Below, in pieces: positions 1 through 9,784 of a stretch of DNA of 64,000 nt (its first letter is position 1; the number at the start of each line of letters is the position of its first letter). Under the pieces are notes generated by a model, which was given only the letters and a program-made list of their open reading frames with translations, made no database searches and had not been told where the DNA came from. The stretch comes from Aspidapion aeneum (taxonomy: Eukaryota > Arthropoda > Insecta > Coleoptera > Brentidae): assembly GCA_963576565.1 (NCBI GenBank), contig OY755039.1:27294602-27358601 (forward strand). The letters run 5' to 3'. A program made the position numbers and the translations under genes.

Positions 1-470
1 AATAATAACTCATTTTTCATTAGTGATAAAAATCTTCAAACTGATTGTCATTATGTGAAAGACATTGCATTTTTGAGTAATCCATCTTAATCCATTTTGT
101 ATAAAAATATTTCCGCCGTTTAAATATTGGGATTTTGTTGCTTGAATAAAGCAGTCAAACATATCACATTTTTCAAAATCTGGATATGGTCGATTTCTAG
201 CCATTTTAGAATAATTTTGAGTGAGTCATTCACAAAAATGACAATGTCAATTCCACGCTTTTGTTTTTCCATGTTGAAGTAAATAACTACTATGATAATA
301 TTTTTATAACTTTTTAATGTTTTTACTAAAATCTATTAATTAAAGTTTTAAAACAGATAAAATAAAAATCGTTCAACTTGCAGTTTTTACTTTATATTTA
401 CGTTATAAATTTCCAGGTTAGGAATAATTTTTTTTTTAAATATTAAATATTTTTTTCTAACCTTAAATCA
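1..470. other. AT-rich stretch, no gene recognised
   Basis: A 64-codon minus-strand reading frame lies at 10-204. It matches no family I recognise and has no splice or initiation context that would support it. The rest is low-complexity A/T sequence. Confidence 0.5.
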
Positions 471-477
471 AAAAAAT

Positions 478-866
478 ATTACATTTTTATCATTTTAAGA
501 TAATAATAGCATGAAACCAATCAGAAATGTAATAAAAAAATTCCAGGTCCGTATTTAATTTTTGTATGATAAATCCATATCTCTAAAACTAAACAATATT
601 TTAAAAACGAAAAAAGGCCATAGAAAGGTTTTTAGAGAGTTGAAATATTTTGCAAAATAAGCGAGATAGAAGGTATTAATTAAAATGCAATTTTTTCAAA
701 AACTCCCTGTATTAGCGAAACCACGGGGTATAGCAAAAATCTGAATACACTATTTTTAAGAGCTCAAAAAAAGAGCACGGTAAGGTGCAATCAGAAAATT
801 AATATCTTTAATAATAACCAAGTTTCCCATGTAATCCCATCGAAAATGGGACACGCTGTACACATA
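478..866. repeat. Dispersed repeat, copy A
   Basis: This block reappears reverse-complemented at about 6530-6870. Shared words include the 'ggtccgtattt' region near 545, 'aaaaactccctgta' near 695, 'ggggtatagcaaaaatctga' near 725 and 'gagcacggtaaggt' near 773. It ends at 866 in 'gggacacgctgtaca', the kind of CAGGGTGT-like terminus seen on several other elements in this window. It is probably a non-autonomous DNA element; no coding capacity is visible. Confidence 0.55.
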
Positions 867-949
867 TTTTAGGATCGCCAAGATAAAAAATTTTAATTTA
901 ACAATTTTACTGAATCATCGTCAGAAATAAAAAAAAATAGTCCAAGGTC

Positions 950-1740
950 ACAAAGGAAAATGGTATAATAGTCCAATGTCAAAAACGGACTTATTAATAA
1001 CCAGACATTATCAAAACAAGACAAGAGCAAAATCGAAGTTCAGTATAACGTCTTTGTCAAAATCGGAAAAATTCATAAAGGACAAAATCATAAAAAGGGG
1101 CCTGGCCTAGCCTGCGCAACTCTCTTCTTTCTTTTTATGTATACTGGCTCAGTCTCTCTTCTTGTTATACAAATCGGTATCATGGAAGTTTGGCGGCAAA
1201 TTTAAATCGGGAACAAATAATATTGCTGTTCTTGAACCCAAAAATATATTAAATTAAAAAAATTACTGGTTCTTCCTGTAATTAGCTCCCCTGTCCTTTT
1301 AAGAGATCGAAATCGGCGTTAATCTAACCTCTTGGCCAGTGAATTGCAAAAAAATCCTAACCTAGCGTCCAACACGCCCCGCCCAACCTTTTTCCAGGAT
1401 GGGCCTTGCTTAATGAAAATGCCGTATCTGCTATAGCAATCCCTATGTAGATACGCAGTGTTCATTAAGCATGGCAGTACAAGAAGTTGCAGTTCCATTG
1501 CATAACAAAAGCAGAGCCGCTCTTCTTTAGGGAAACTGACAAGCTAGGCACGACCCATTTTTATAATTTTGTCTGGTTTTGATAAAAAACGTTAACAAAA
1601 CTTTGATTTTGCTCTTGTCTTGTTTTGATGAATGACGCTTTTGATAATGTCCAGTTATTAATAATCTTGTTTTTGCCATTGGACTGACAATCTTCGATGA
1701 TTTTTCATTTGTCTTTTATGATAAACTATGGGGTCCCCTT
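950..1740 (+). mobile_element. Long-TIR MITE, copy 1
   Basis: The left arm (about 950-1100) and right arm (about 1550-1740) are imperfect reverse complements sharing 'aaaacaagacaagagcaaaa' and its complement, and the 'gtccaatg' and 'cattggac' segments. Two interior landmarks, a 'cggtatcatggaagtttgg' block near 1170 and a 'gcaatccctatgta' block near 1437, occur in reversed order and on the opposite strand in the copy at 2190-2870. There is no transposase, so it is a non-autonomous element with TIRs of about 150 bp. Confidence 0.65.
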
Positions 1741-2189
1741 TTACTCTATAACGAATAATAAACTTACAAAAGCCAAACCCAGAGAAAACCAGGACACTCT
1801 ATAACATAACTTCTGTTAAATCCTAAAAAATTTCTTGATGAATCTAAAGCCGTTGCTTTAACTGGGATTAACTAATTTTTACTCCCATTTGCACCAAAGA
1901 GTTAAGGAATCCTTAAAATTTTGCTGCAAGTGGCGATTATTTGATTCCGTTCGAGAAGATCTATAACTGAATAAAACTCAATTTGCTCCAAAATCCTGTT
2001 AAAGCCACAGAAACACTAAGCTCTATCACCCCTAAAAATCCTACTTGTTTATCCCCCTAGGGACTGTTTTAAAGAGAGGAAAAGGCACAATCTAAGGGGG
2101 GAAATGCAACAGAGTTTTACCCTAGGTGAGCCGCGTGGTATTATTATTCTTATTTTCAGTAACGTGGTTGACAAATGAAAAACAGTCTA

Positions 2190-2870
2190 AGATCATCAGA
2201 AAATAGCATAACAGTCCTATGTTAAAAACGAAATCATTATTAATAAATGGTCATTATCAAAAACGTCATTCTTCAAAACAAGACAAGAGCAAAATCGAAG
2301 TTCTGTATATCAAAACCGGACCAAATCATAAAAATGGGTCGGGCCTAGCTTGTGAAAGAAAGCAGTTCTGATATTACTATGCAATCGAAGCGTACTTTAA
2401 AGCAATTTCTTTACCGCCATCCTTATAAACGCCGTATCCACATAGGGATTGCTATAGCACATACGGCATTTTCATTAAGCAAGACCCATCCTTAAATAAG
2501 GTCAGGTATTATTAATTGACCAAGAGGTTGGTTTCAGTTCGGTTCCGTTCGGTTAACACCAATTTCGACCTCTCAAAAGAAGGACAGGGGAGTTTTTGGG
2601 TCCAAAAACAACAATATTGTTTGTTCCCGATTTAAATTTGCTGCCAAACTTCCATGAGACCGATTTGTATGAGAGGAAGAGAGACGGAACCAGATACATG
2701 AAAAGAATGGAGAATAAACATCGATTTTGCTCTTGTCTTGTTTTGATGAATGACGTTTTTGTATAATCTCCGGTTATTAACAAATTTCTTTCTTTTTTTG
2801 CCATTGGACTGTTATACCATTTTCATTTATCATCTTGGACGATTTTGTTTTTGTCATTTACGACGATGGA
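2190..2870 (-). mobile_element. Long-TIR MITE, copy 2 (inverted)
   Basis: This is the same element as at 950-1740 but in opposite orientation. The arms are about 2190-2350 and 2700-2870; the 'catagggattgctatag' block lies near 2440 and the 'aacttccatgagaccg' block near 2650. A minus-strand open frame at 2553-2804 falls inside the TIR and is not credible as a gene. Two inverted copies about 450 bp apart could themselves form a large secondary structure. Confidence 0.65.
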
Positions 2871-2879
2871 CAGGGATTG

Positions 2880-5120
2880 GGTTGGGCGACACAAAATCCC
2901 CCTCATATCAGTAAACAAAAATATCGATGTGGTTAACCTCTGACACCAACGCGCCTAATCGAGGGTTAAAATAATAGGTATATTCCACACTATATATAGA
3001 TGTAATTTACCCAAAATTTAGAACACCGCAAAAAATTTAGAGCAAAACTTTGCCTAGGTTTTTATATGTTATTATTCTAATGACATTGTACTTAAAGCAA
3101 AGGCTTTACATTGTTGAAAGCACTTCGCTGACTTGACCTGACCTAGATTTTATGATCTTTTCTCTGAAAACCTTACCGCCACCAGTATTTACTCGTAAGT
3201 TCCTTAAAAATTCATAAACTAAATTACAAAAAAACATTTTATGATTCCAGTGGGAATTTTTGAATTTTATTTTATATTATTTAGGCTAAATTGTTTAGCT
3301 TTTTCTTTTTGTACCATTTCTAACTTCATGCATTTATATAACACGATCAAAGTATCTTAACTTTTTCTTTTTCAGTCAACATAATTTCTTTCAATCCTCT
3401 TTCAATTTTTTCATTTCGTTCTTTTGAATTGCTTTACACCCATAAAGAGGAATATAAAAAAAAACGTACCAGCGCAATAGTATTGTTATCCTCAGTTCTA
3501 AGTTAATGTCCCGGACGAATTTTTGAAAAAACATTTCTAGCTATTTTATATCTTGTTGTTGTTGCCTGATATTGATCTATGTTTTAACTTATCCACGTGT
3601 ACTAGATATTTGTTATGTTTTACCTTTTCTATGTATGGTATTCTAAACTAAATAATTCTGGCATGCTTCTTTAACTCTTTTTAATAATATTTAATTATTT
3701 TGTGTCCAGTACAACAAAGGTATAAGCGGCATACCGTAGGTATTCTAAAACTTCACCATTTGTTATTATACGCTGCATCACTTAAATCTTCGATATAGAC
3801 TGCGTCTGTGAATACATATTAAAAACGAGTAGATAAAATCTACAGCCTTGCAGGAAAATCCATTAGTATTTTTATTTCTTCTGATACAGTTTTGAGTGAA
3901 GCTAATTGATTCCAATAAGGAATAGCTACGATTTTCATTCCCTTCCTATCTCTATATTCTTGTCTTAGTATCTATGAGTAACTAGCATTTTCAAAAAGTA
4001 GTTTTATAAAATATAACTAAAATAAACCGACTGGATAGCTCAAAAAAACTTTAAAGAAAAACATGAATTTTTAAAGCAAATTTAGTCAATACCAAGTAAC
4101 TTTATAAAAGGTTTTCGTCCTTGTTTTTCATTTATACCTAGTTAATATTTGTTTAAAATTTGAAAATAAAGCCCTAAAAGCTAAAATTTATATTTTACAT
4201 AAATTGAAGATTATGTTACGAAAATGTCTTACAAATAATCTTTACTTCACTTACATTATCACTATCTCCAATACCGTACACAAAAAAACTTTAAGCTTCT
4301 CAGGGTTCCTGGATACTCACGATAACTTTCAAAACAGCTTTTTGAAAAACCAACTCAAGAAACGAAAAAATCGATGCAAAAAAACAAAAGTCTCCGACGC
4401 GACGGGCCTCTAGATATAATCGGCGTCAGCTGAACTCCGCCATGACAGTTAAAGTTGGCCATGGACTTTCCTGTGTTGTAGAGAGAAGAAAAATCAATAT
4501 GGGATGCCCTAAGAATTACTCAATTTCTACATGTAACGGCATTATCAATCTTCGAAAAAAAAATAAAGTTACATTTAAGAATAAAATTTTATGTTTGAAA
4601 ACTTTTAAGTGTGGTGTAATAGCTATCAAGCCCATTAATGCCTTAATATTTTTTTAAATCCTCAGTAATAATAGTTTTTTCAGAATAATGTTTGTTGACG
4701 ATTGTTCATACTGCTGGAGTTGAGTAGTTTATCCAAATAAGGGTTGACGTAGTACAGCGTGAAAAGACGAGGGTGATAGCACGCTTCGCGTCGGGCGAGC
4801 GCGGTGGAAGTTGTAGGAAAACGCGCTGACATGTTGCCTAGCAACTCCTTCTGTCAAATAAGGTGTATATTGCTCCCGTCTTTATTCGTTAAATTTGGTG
4901 TACTGCCGTGGACACAGACCAATAACCATAAGAGGTATTAAAAGAAATAGACCTGTTTAAAAAATATTGACATATGTTCTTTTTAGAGCTTAATTCTTGA
5001 AATATTGACAATAAACACTGCTAGACGACCAAGTTGTTTTTGTCTTGTATTTACTTGCAATAATTTTTGATCAAGAATTAAAGACGCATATTTTGTAGAT
5101 GTTGAAACAAATATCGAAAA
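2880..5120. other. Intronic/intergenic stretch, no gene recognised
   Basis: The stretch is mostly AT-rich with no recognisable domain. Two islands are richer in CpG: about 4395-4470 and about 4780-4910 ('cttcgcgtcgggcgagcgcg'). They could be element ends or regulatory DNA, but I see no motif that decides. Short open frames at 4204-4413 and 4442-4657 have no recognisable product. Confidence 0.4.
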
Positions 5121-5129
5121 GCAAAATAT

Positions 5130-5210
5130 AGACAGGTAAAAGATTCAATGCAAAAGATTGAAAGTACAAAAGATCCAAACAACAAAGGACTAAAATTTTA
5201 ACTAAAAGAT
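5130..5210. repeat. Iterated word 'gaaagtacaaaagatc'-like
   Basis: About five degenerate repeats of an 'aaaagatNNaa' word occur here ('gcaaaagattgaaagtac', 'aaaagatccaaac', 'aaaggactaaaa'). The same word, 'gaaagtacaaaagatc', recurs on the opposite strand in the array at 24430-24610, so the two are related repeats. There is no coding capacity. Confidence 0.5.
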
Positions 5211-5479
5211 AAAAAACATTAAAATTATGCTTCATTTTGCTAAGAACCCCAATTTTTTCCTGTGTGATAATTCTTAAAAATGATACTTAGCAGAGTGCCC
5301 AAAAAACGTTTATGGTTACATATTACATATAAACCCTAAACATATCAAAATAATAACATAAAAAAAGTAACAGTAAAGAATTAGTAAGTAAAATCGCATG
5401 CTTGGTTCAGTCGGTCCGATGCTCGAAAGATGTCTGCACCTGCGCATTCTGTCATAAATCACTTTCAAGAAATTTCGTC

Positions 5480-6100
5480 TACGCCTTATTCGCCAATTCG
5501 CCACGGCCCATTCGCCTCGGGCCAAGTTGCCGCGGATCGATTCGCCGAGGCACAATTCGCCGCGAGAATTTGTTTAATTTTCATTTTATTGTTTCGTATG
5601 TAGGCCCCATATTTTTGAAAAAATATTTAAAAAAAATCTTTTCTAAAAAATGGTTTGTTTTTTTTTATATATTATATTAGTTTTTAAAAAAACTGCTTTT
5701 TGAAAAAATATTATAAAATTTTTTTTTTTAGTTTCTTTTATAAATTAGTTTTTGAAAAATCTACTCTTTAAAAAAATATTATTGAAAAAAATAATACAAA
5801 AATTTTTAGTTTTTTTTATTAATTAGTTTTTTGAAAAACTACTTATTGAGACACCGGTTAGGTTATCTTTGCGATCAATTGACCACGGTTAGTTTTAACA
5901 CAGATTTTTATCTCGCAACAAAAACATAGGGAAGTTATGATTTAAGAAAAAATTACGTTAGATTAAAATAAAAATTAAACAAAAATTCTCGTGACGAATG
6001 GTCCCCGAGACGAATCGGCCGTCGGCAAATTGTCTTTGCATATTATCGGCCCACGGCAAATCGGCTGGGGCAAATCGGCCCGCGGTGAAGTGAATATTAT
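5480..6100. mobile_element. Foldback element with GC-rich iterated termini
   Basis: The left terminus (about 5485-5575) and right terminus (about 5985-6095) are imperfect reverse complements. Each is built from repeats of a 15-20 bp word of the type 'cggcgaattNg..ccgagg', for example 'attcgccgaggcacaattcg' on the left and 'cacggcaaatcggctggggc' on the right. These are the only strongly GC-rich segments nearby; the 400 bp between them is A/T-rich. The long TIRs of iterated subrepeats resemble the FB/Galileo style of foldback transposon, but no transposase is present and family membership is not established. Confidence 0.6.
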
Positions 6101-6529
6101 ATGGATTGGAACTGAATTCGACCCCATCCCAACAGTTAAAATGTCCATCAATGTATATGCATTCATTGCATGTAATGATAAGGGGATTTTGTATTTAAAA
6201 AATGGGGGACACTTTTTATGGAGAAATAAGTTTGTTAATATTGCATGTGTATGTACATACAGGGTGTATCTCCATAAATATCACCGCACCCTTTCTAAGG
6301 ACACTCATCGTTTACTTTACAATGAGTGTCCTTAACATTTTCTCCCTAATATGAAGCCTACTAAAAGTTTTGTAAAGAAATTCAAGCATAAACTTTTGCG
6401 ACATTATTAAAATTATACGATAAAGTTGTCAAGTGTCATTGCAAATCAGACTTGGGCAGTACCCGGGTAAAAATACTCAAAAATGTAATCCGAGTACATT
6501 TTGCAGAACCTGATATAACCCGCGTGTTA

Positions 6530-6870
6530 TATTTTCGATGAGATTAAACCGGAAACGTTACCGTGCTGTTTTTTTGAGCCTTAAAAATGTTGTAATCAGA
6601 TTTTTGCTATACCCCGTAGTTATACAGGGAGTTTTTGAAAAAAAACTATTTTTAATAATCCCTTATATCTTACTCATGTTGCAAGATATTTTTATTCTGT
6701 AAAAACCTTTTTGTGGCAACTTTTTTAGAAGAAAATAACGACGTTGTCAATTTTTTAAATTATTGTCTAATTTATTAGATCTGGTATTTATCATAAAATA
6801 ATTAAATACGGACCTGGATTTTTTATTACTATTATGATTAGTTTTATGAGTCTAACATTTTAAAGATATA
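6530..6870. repeat. Dispersed repeat, copy B (inverted)
   Basis: This is the reverse complement of the repeat at 478-866. Shared landmarks run in mirrored order: 'ttaccgtgctgtttttttga' near 6558, 'cagatttttgctatacccc' near 6597, 'acagggagtttttgaaaaa' near 6625 and 'aaatacggacctgga' near 6806. Confidence 0.55.
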
Positions 6871-7336
6871 AAAGTTTTAAAAAGTTCGGGTACTTGTACT
6901 CCGGGTACTGTACTCTGATTACTTTTTAGCACGTAAAGTCCTCGGTACTATGTACTTCTTCCTTAATTATGGCATGTGCGTGGTACTTGATACATATGCC
7001 AATTTTTGACAGGGGATTATTTTATTTAATTGAACAACCATGTACTTTATTTGTTTCTTTCTGATTTTAAAAATAAATGTAATGTCTATAGAGCTACAGA
7101 TAGGGAAGATCGGGTATTACTGTCTCATAGTTTGATTGTCACACCAGAAATATATCATATAACTTAATAAATAAGTTCACCAGTCGACGTCAATGAATGA
7201 CAAGAGTACTAACTTTTTTTTCTTCTTCAATTTAGCCCGCTCCAAAATGTCAAAAGGTAGACAGACACATTTAGGATATTTTTTTATAAAAAGTTTTTTT
7301 CTTAAAATGGATTGAATTAGACTCTAAGTTACTCAC

Positions 7337-7399
7337 CTTATCTTCTGCTTCTTCTGCTCTTCCCTCGGCTTCCAGTACTCTTTGCTCCAATTCGGACAG
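7337..7399 (-). CDS. Internal coiled-coil exon of an unidentified host gene
   Basis: On the minus strand a 63-nt segment is bounded by an acceptor ending 'tttttag' and a strong donor 'AAG|gtgagt'. It is in phase 0 at both ends and encodes 21 residues beginning LSELEQRVLEAEGRAEEA, an acidic, heptad-like coiled-coil sequence. Codon use and base composition contrast with the A/T-rich surroundings. The upstream candidate exon at 54238-54366 also ends in phase 0; joined, they read ...SLEDMLRK-LSELEQRV..., a continuous amphipathic helix. This suggests one gene on the minus strand with an intron of about 47 kb. I do not recognise the protein, and no downstream exon was found between 1 and 7337. The exon call is fairly secure; gene identity is unknown. 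Confidence 0.7.
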
Positions 7400-7479
7400 C
7401 TAAAAATAAATAATACAAATATAAATACTTTTATATAAATTTAAAATATTAAAAAGTCTAATGTGGTCGCGATACGACT

Positions 7480-7545
7480 CTCTTGTAGGGCCAGTGCATC
7501 CGGAAAGCCTGGCGGGAGACGCAAGACTTCGAGGGTAAAGTGACC
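7480..7545. repeat. Dispersed repeat shared with 23190-23235
   Basis: The segment 'cagtgcatccggaaagcctg' here corresponds to 'cactgcatcctggaagcctg' near 23198, with further partial similarity on both sides. It is probably a short interspersed repeat; ends are not defined. Confidence 0.4.
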
Positions 7546-8137
7546 CTAGTCTATTGAGTAGCAAGAGCACCCTCTATTTATTTTCTTGTACTATAATATC
7601 CACTCTTGAACTTTACATTGAAGTTATTCTGGCAATCGATAAAACGAAAAGTTGCTGAGTTTTCAAAGGAAATCGATAAGATAACACGCAACTGAAATGG
7701 AAAGGGAGGAATTTTACACAGGGATTCTATAGAGGGCGCCCCATGGTTTGGTTCATATTTTAATTTTATTTTTAGGTAAGTATGCCAAAAAAATTGAATA
7801 CATGAAATTAAAAGTGAGCAGGGTTCTCTTTATTTAAGAGTAGAACATTATCGTTATTGGTTACTAACTTAGTAGCAGTTTGCAAAATTTTTGAAGGATC
7901 ATACATCACTTGTATAAACAAGAACCACTTCTGCAACTGATACACTCTCATTTTTTTCGAAGTTTATGAAATAACCTTCTTTCTATGGAGTCACACTATT
8001 ATTAACTTGTATAACGAAAATACAGAAAATAATGGGTATAAATTTAACTACATACACCAATGACGTTCAGACTGTGCTAATGGATCTCAATGACATACAC
8101 ACTGCTGGCTTTCTAATAGAGAATTATAGGAATAAAG

Positions 8138-9317
8138 CAGTGGCGGCTGCTCCAGGGAGGGCAACGGGGCAGTGTCCTCCCAAAACAAGACAACAAACAG
8201 TATTTTTAATTGAATTATTTAAAAAAAAAGTTAAATCTTCCCGTACGACATGTCTAGTTCTTTTTTTAGTCTGTGGTTAACAAAAAGCGATTAATTGAAT
8301 AAACTTTTTTAGCGTAAATAATAACAAGCCGGCAGCACCGCTCGGGACAAGATTTCATTTTCAGCCGTTTTTCAGCGGTGTATGGGTAACTGTTCTAGCG
8401 CGGGGGCGGGAGGAATGTTTGTTTTAGTTGACGTCGGTCATATTCATCGTGCGAAAACGTTCGTTGTCCTTCCTACCTGTTGTCGGTTCTATCCTTAGTG
8501 AAGAGGTATGAATTTCATTTGATTTGGAGTACGTCAGGGTCAGTAGTTAAAAGTCTTGCCGGTCGCGTGCCCATTGTTTGTTTTTGTTTGTTTTCAAAAT
8601 GGAAATAAATACCCTCGATTATATAATTAACTGTGCAAATTTAAACACGTTCACATATGAACTTTGATTACAAATAAAATTTTTAGGGCGACATAGACCG
8701 GACATTAAAATCCTAAAAATTAACCAAAATTTTAGTGCAAGTAATAAAAAATTATACGATGCTGAAAACTGGTTATGCGGTTGTGAAAAACGAAATGCTT
8801 TTTTTGCTTTATTTGTGTTATTATGAACAATCCACGAAGTGATCCTGCGTGGGTGACAAAGGGAATGCGTGATATCAAGCACCTTAGTGAAAGTTAAAGA
8901 CAAAGTAAACGCTACTTATTTAAATAACCACATAGAATTTTCGATGCTAGGCGAGACTGTAATTAGGTGCCAACTGAATAGTGCCTATAGACAAAACATT
9001 ACCGAACATAATGAAAATGTGGCAAAAAATAGACATATACTTAGTAGGTAAATAGACTTTTCAAATTCTGTGGGATTTTTGAGGTTGCCCTACGGGGCCA
9101 TGATGAGTCTGAAAATGGTGCTAATCCGAGCACTTTGCGCATGGAAAAGAAAGAAAGAATAGACTTTGTCTATAAACAAATAAACTTAAAACTGCACCAA
9201 GTAGCTGCTTGTTTGTAAAATGCTAAAATAAAATTGTGTAGGTAAGTTTTTTTATCTCCTTTTCCATGCAATATAAATTTCTGCCCCCCCAATTTATAAC
9301 GTCACCAGCCGCCACTG
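8138..9317 (+). mobile_element. hAT deletion derivative, copy 1, with perfect TSD
   Basis: The termini are short perfect inverted repeats CAGTGGCGGCTG and CAGCCGCCACTG, flanked by an identical 8-bp direct repeat GAATAAAG at 8130-8137 and 9318-9325. An 8-bp TSD and CAGTG-type ends are hallmarks of the hAT superfamily. The 1180-bp element contains a broken N-terminal transposase segment and lacks the catalytic core, so it is non-autonomous. A second copy lies at 19779-20824. The target site is the extreme tip of another MITE (see 9318-9571), so this is a nested insertion. Confidence 0.9.
8599..9180 (+). pseudogene. hAT transposase N-terminal relic (ZMYM1-like/TTF-finger type)
   Basis: Translation from the ATG at 8599 begins MEINTLDYIINCANLNTF. 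After stops and frame changes it continues with RRPDIKI-like, a WLCGCEKRNAFF segment (8770-8805), NNPRSDPAWVTKGMRDIKHL (from about 8822) and IEFSMLGETVIRCQLNSAYR (8935-8995). This order, a TTF-type finger around W-x-CGCE, then 'K...HLSE' and 'LNSAYRxNI', is what I know from the N-terminal half of ZMYM1-like hAT transposases. The DDE core and C-terminal dimerisation region are absent, and several in-frame stops are visible. The gene is dead and is shared with the copy at 20202. Confidence 0.75.
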
Positions 9318-9571
9318 GAATAAAGCCAGGCTATAATAGTGCCAGGCAGTATTCTGACAGTTTTCCATTGAAAACTGACAGGTGGTCCTTCAAAATTGAC
9401 ATACCAAAGTTGAATTTATAACTAAGTCGTTTATTTTCCATTAATAAAGGAAGATAGTATTTATTTCGGTTCATATAGTAAACAAAGGGGGTATATTAAA
9501 AGATGACAGCTGATCTTGCAATGTGAAAGTGTCAAAATAGTGCCTGACACTATAATAGCCTCGCTTTATTC
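9318..9571. mobile_element. Small TIR element (MITE) interrupted at its tip by the hAT copy
   Basis: The left end, GGAATAAAGCCAGGCTATAA, would begin at 8129; it is split after nine bases by the hAT insertion and resumes from the duplicated target at 9318. The right end at about 9535-9571 is the reverse complement ('ataatagcctcgctttattc'), and the inner parts also pair ('gtgccaggca' with 'tgcctgacac'). Removing the hAT and one TSD copy gives an element of about 255 bp. No coding sequence. It directly abuts the 3' end of the CR1-like element. Confidence 0.7.
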
Positions 9572-9784
9572 CAATAATAATAATAATAACTCTTCTTTAT
9601 TGTTGCTTTAGAAAAACCTAATACAACAGAAGCTGAACTATTGAATAAGTAATAAGTACAATTTTATGTAATTCACTATTTAAATGTCAGAAAATATTCT
9701 ACAAATTTAAGTCCTGACAAAAGACACCTACAGTACATTCATTTATGGTTTCGTCTTATTGATACTTTTATTTTTGTTGTCCCT

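Noticed and set aside
5991..6335. 114-codon frame
   Set aside because: It begins in the foldback terminus and runs through non-coding repeat.
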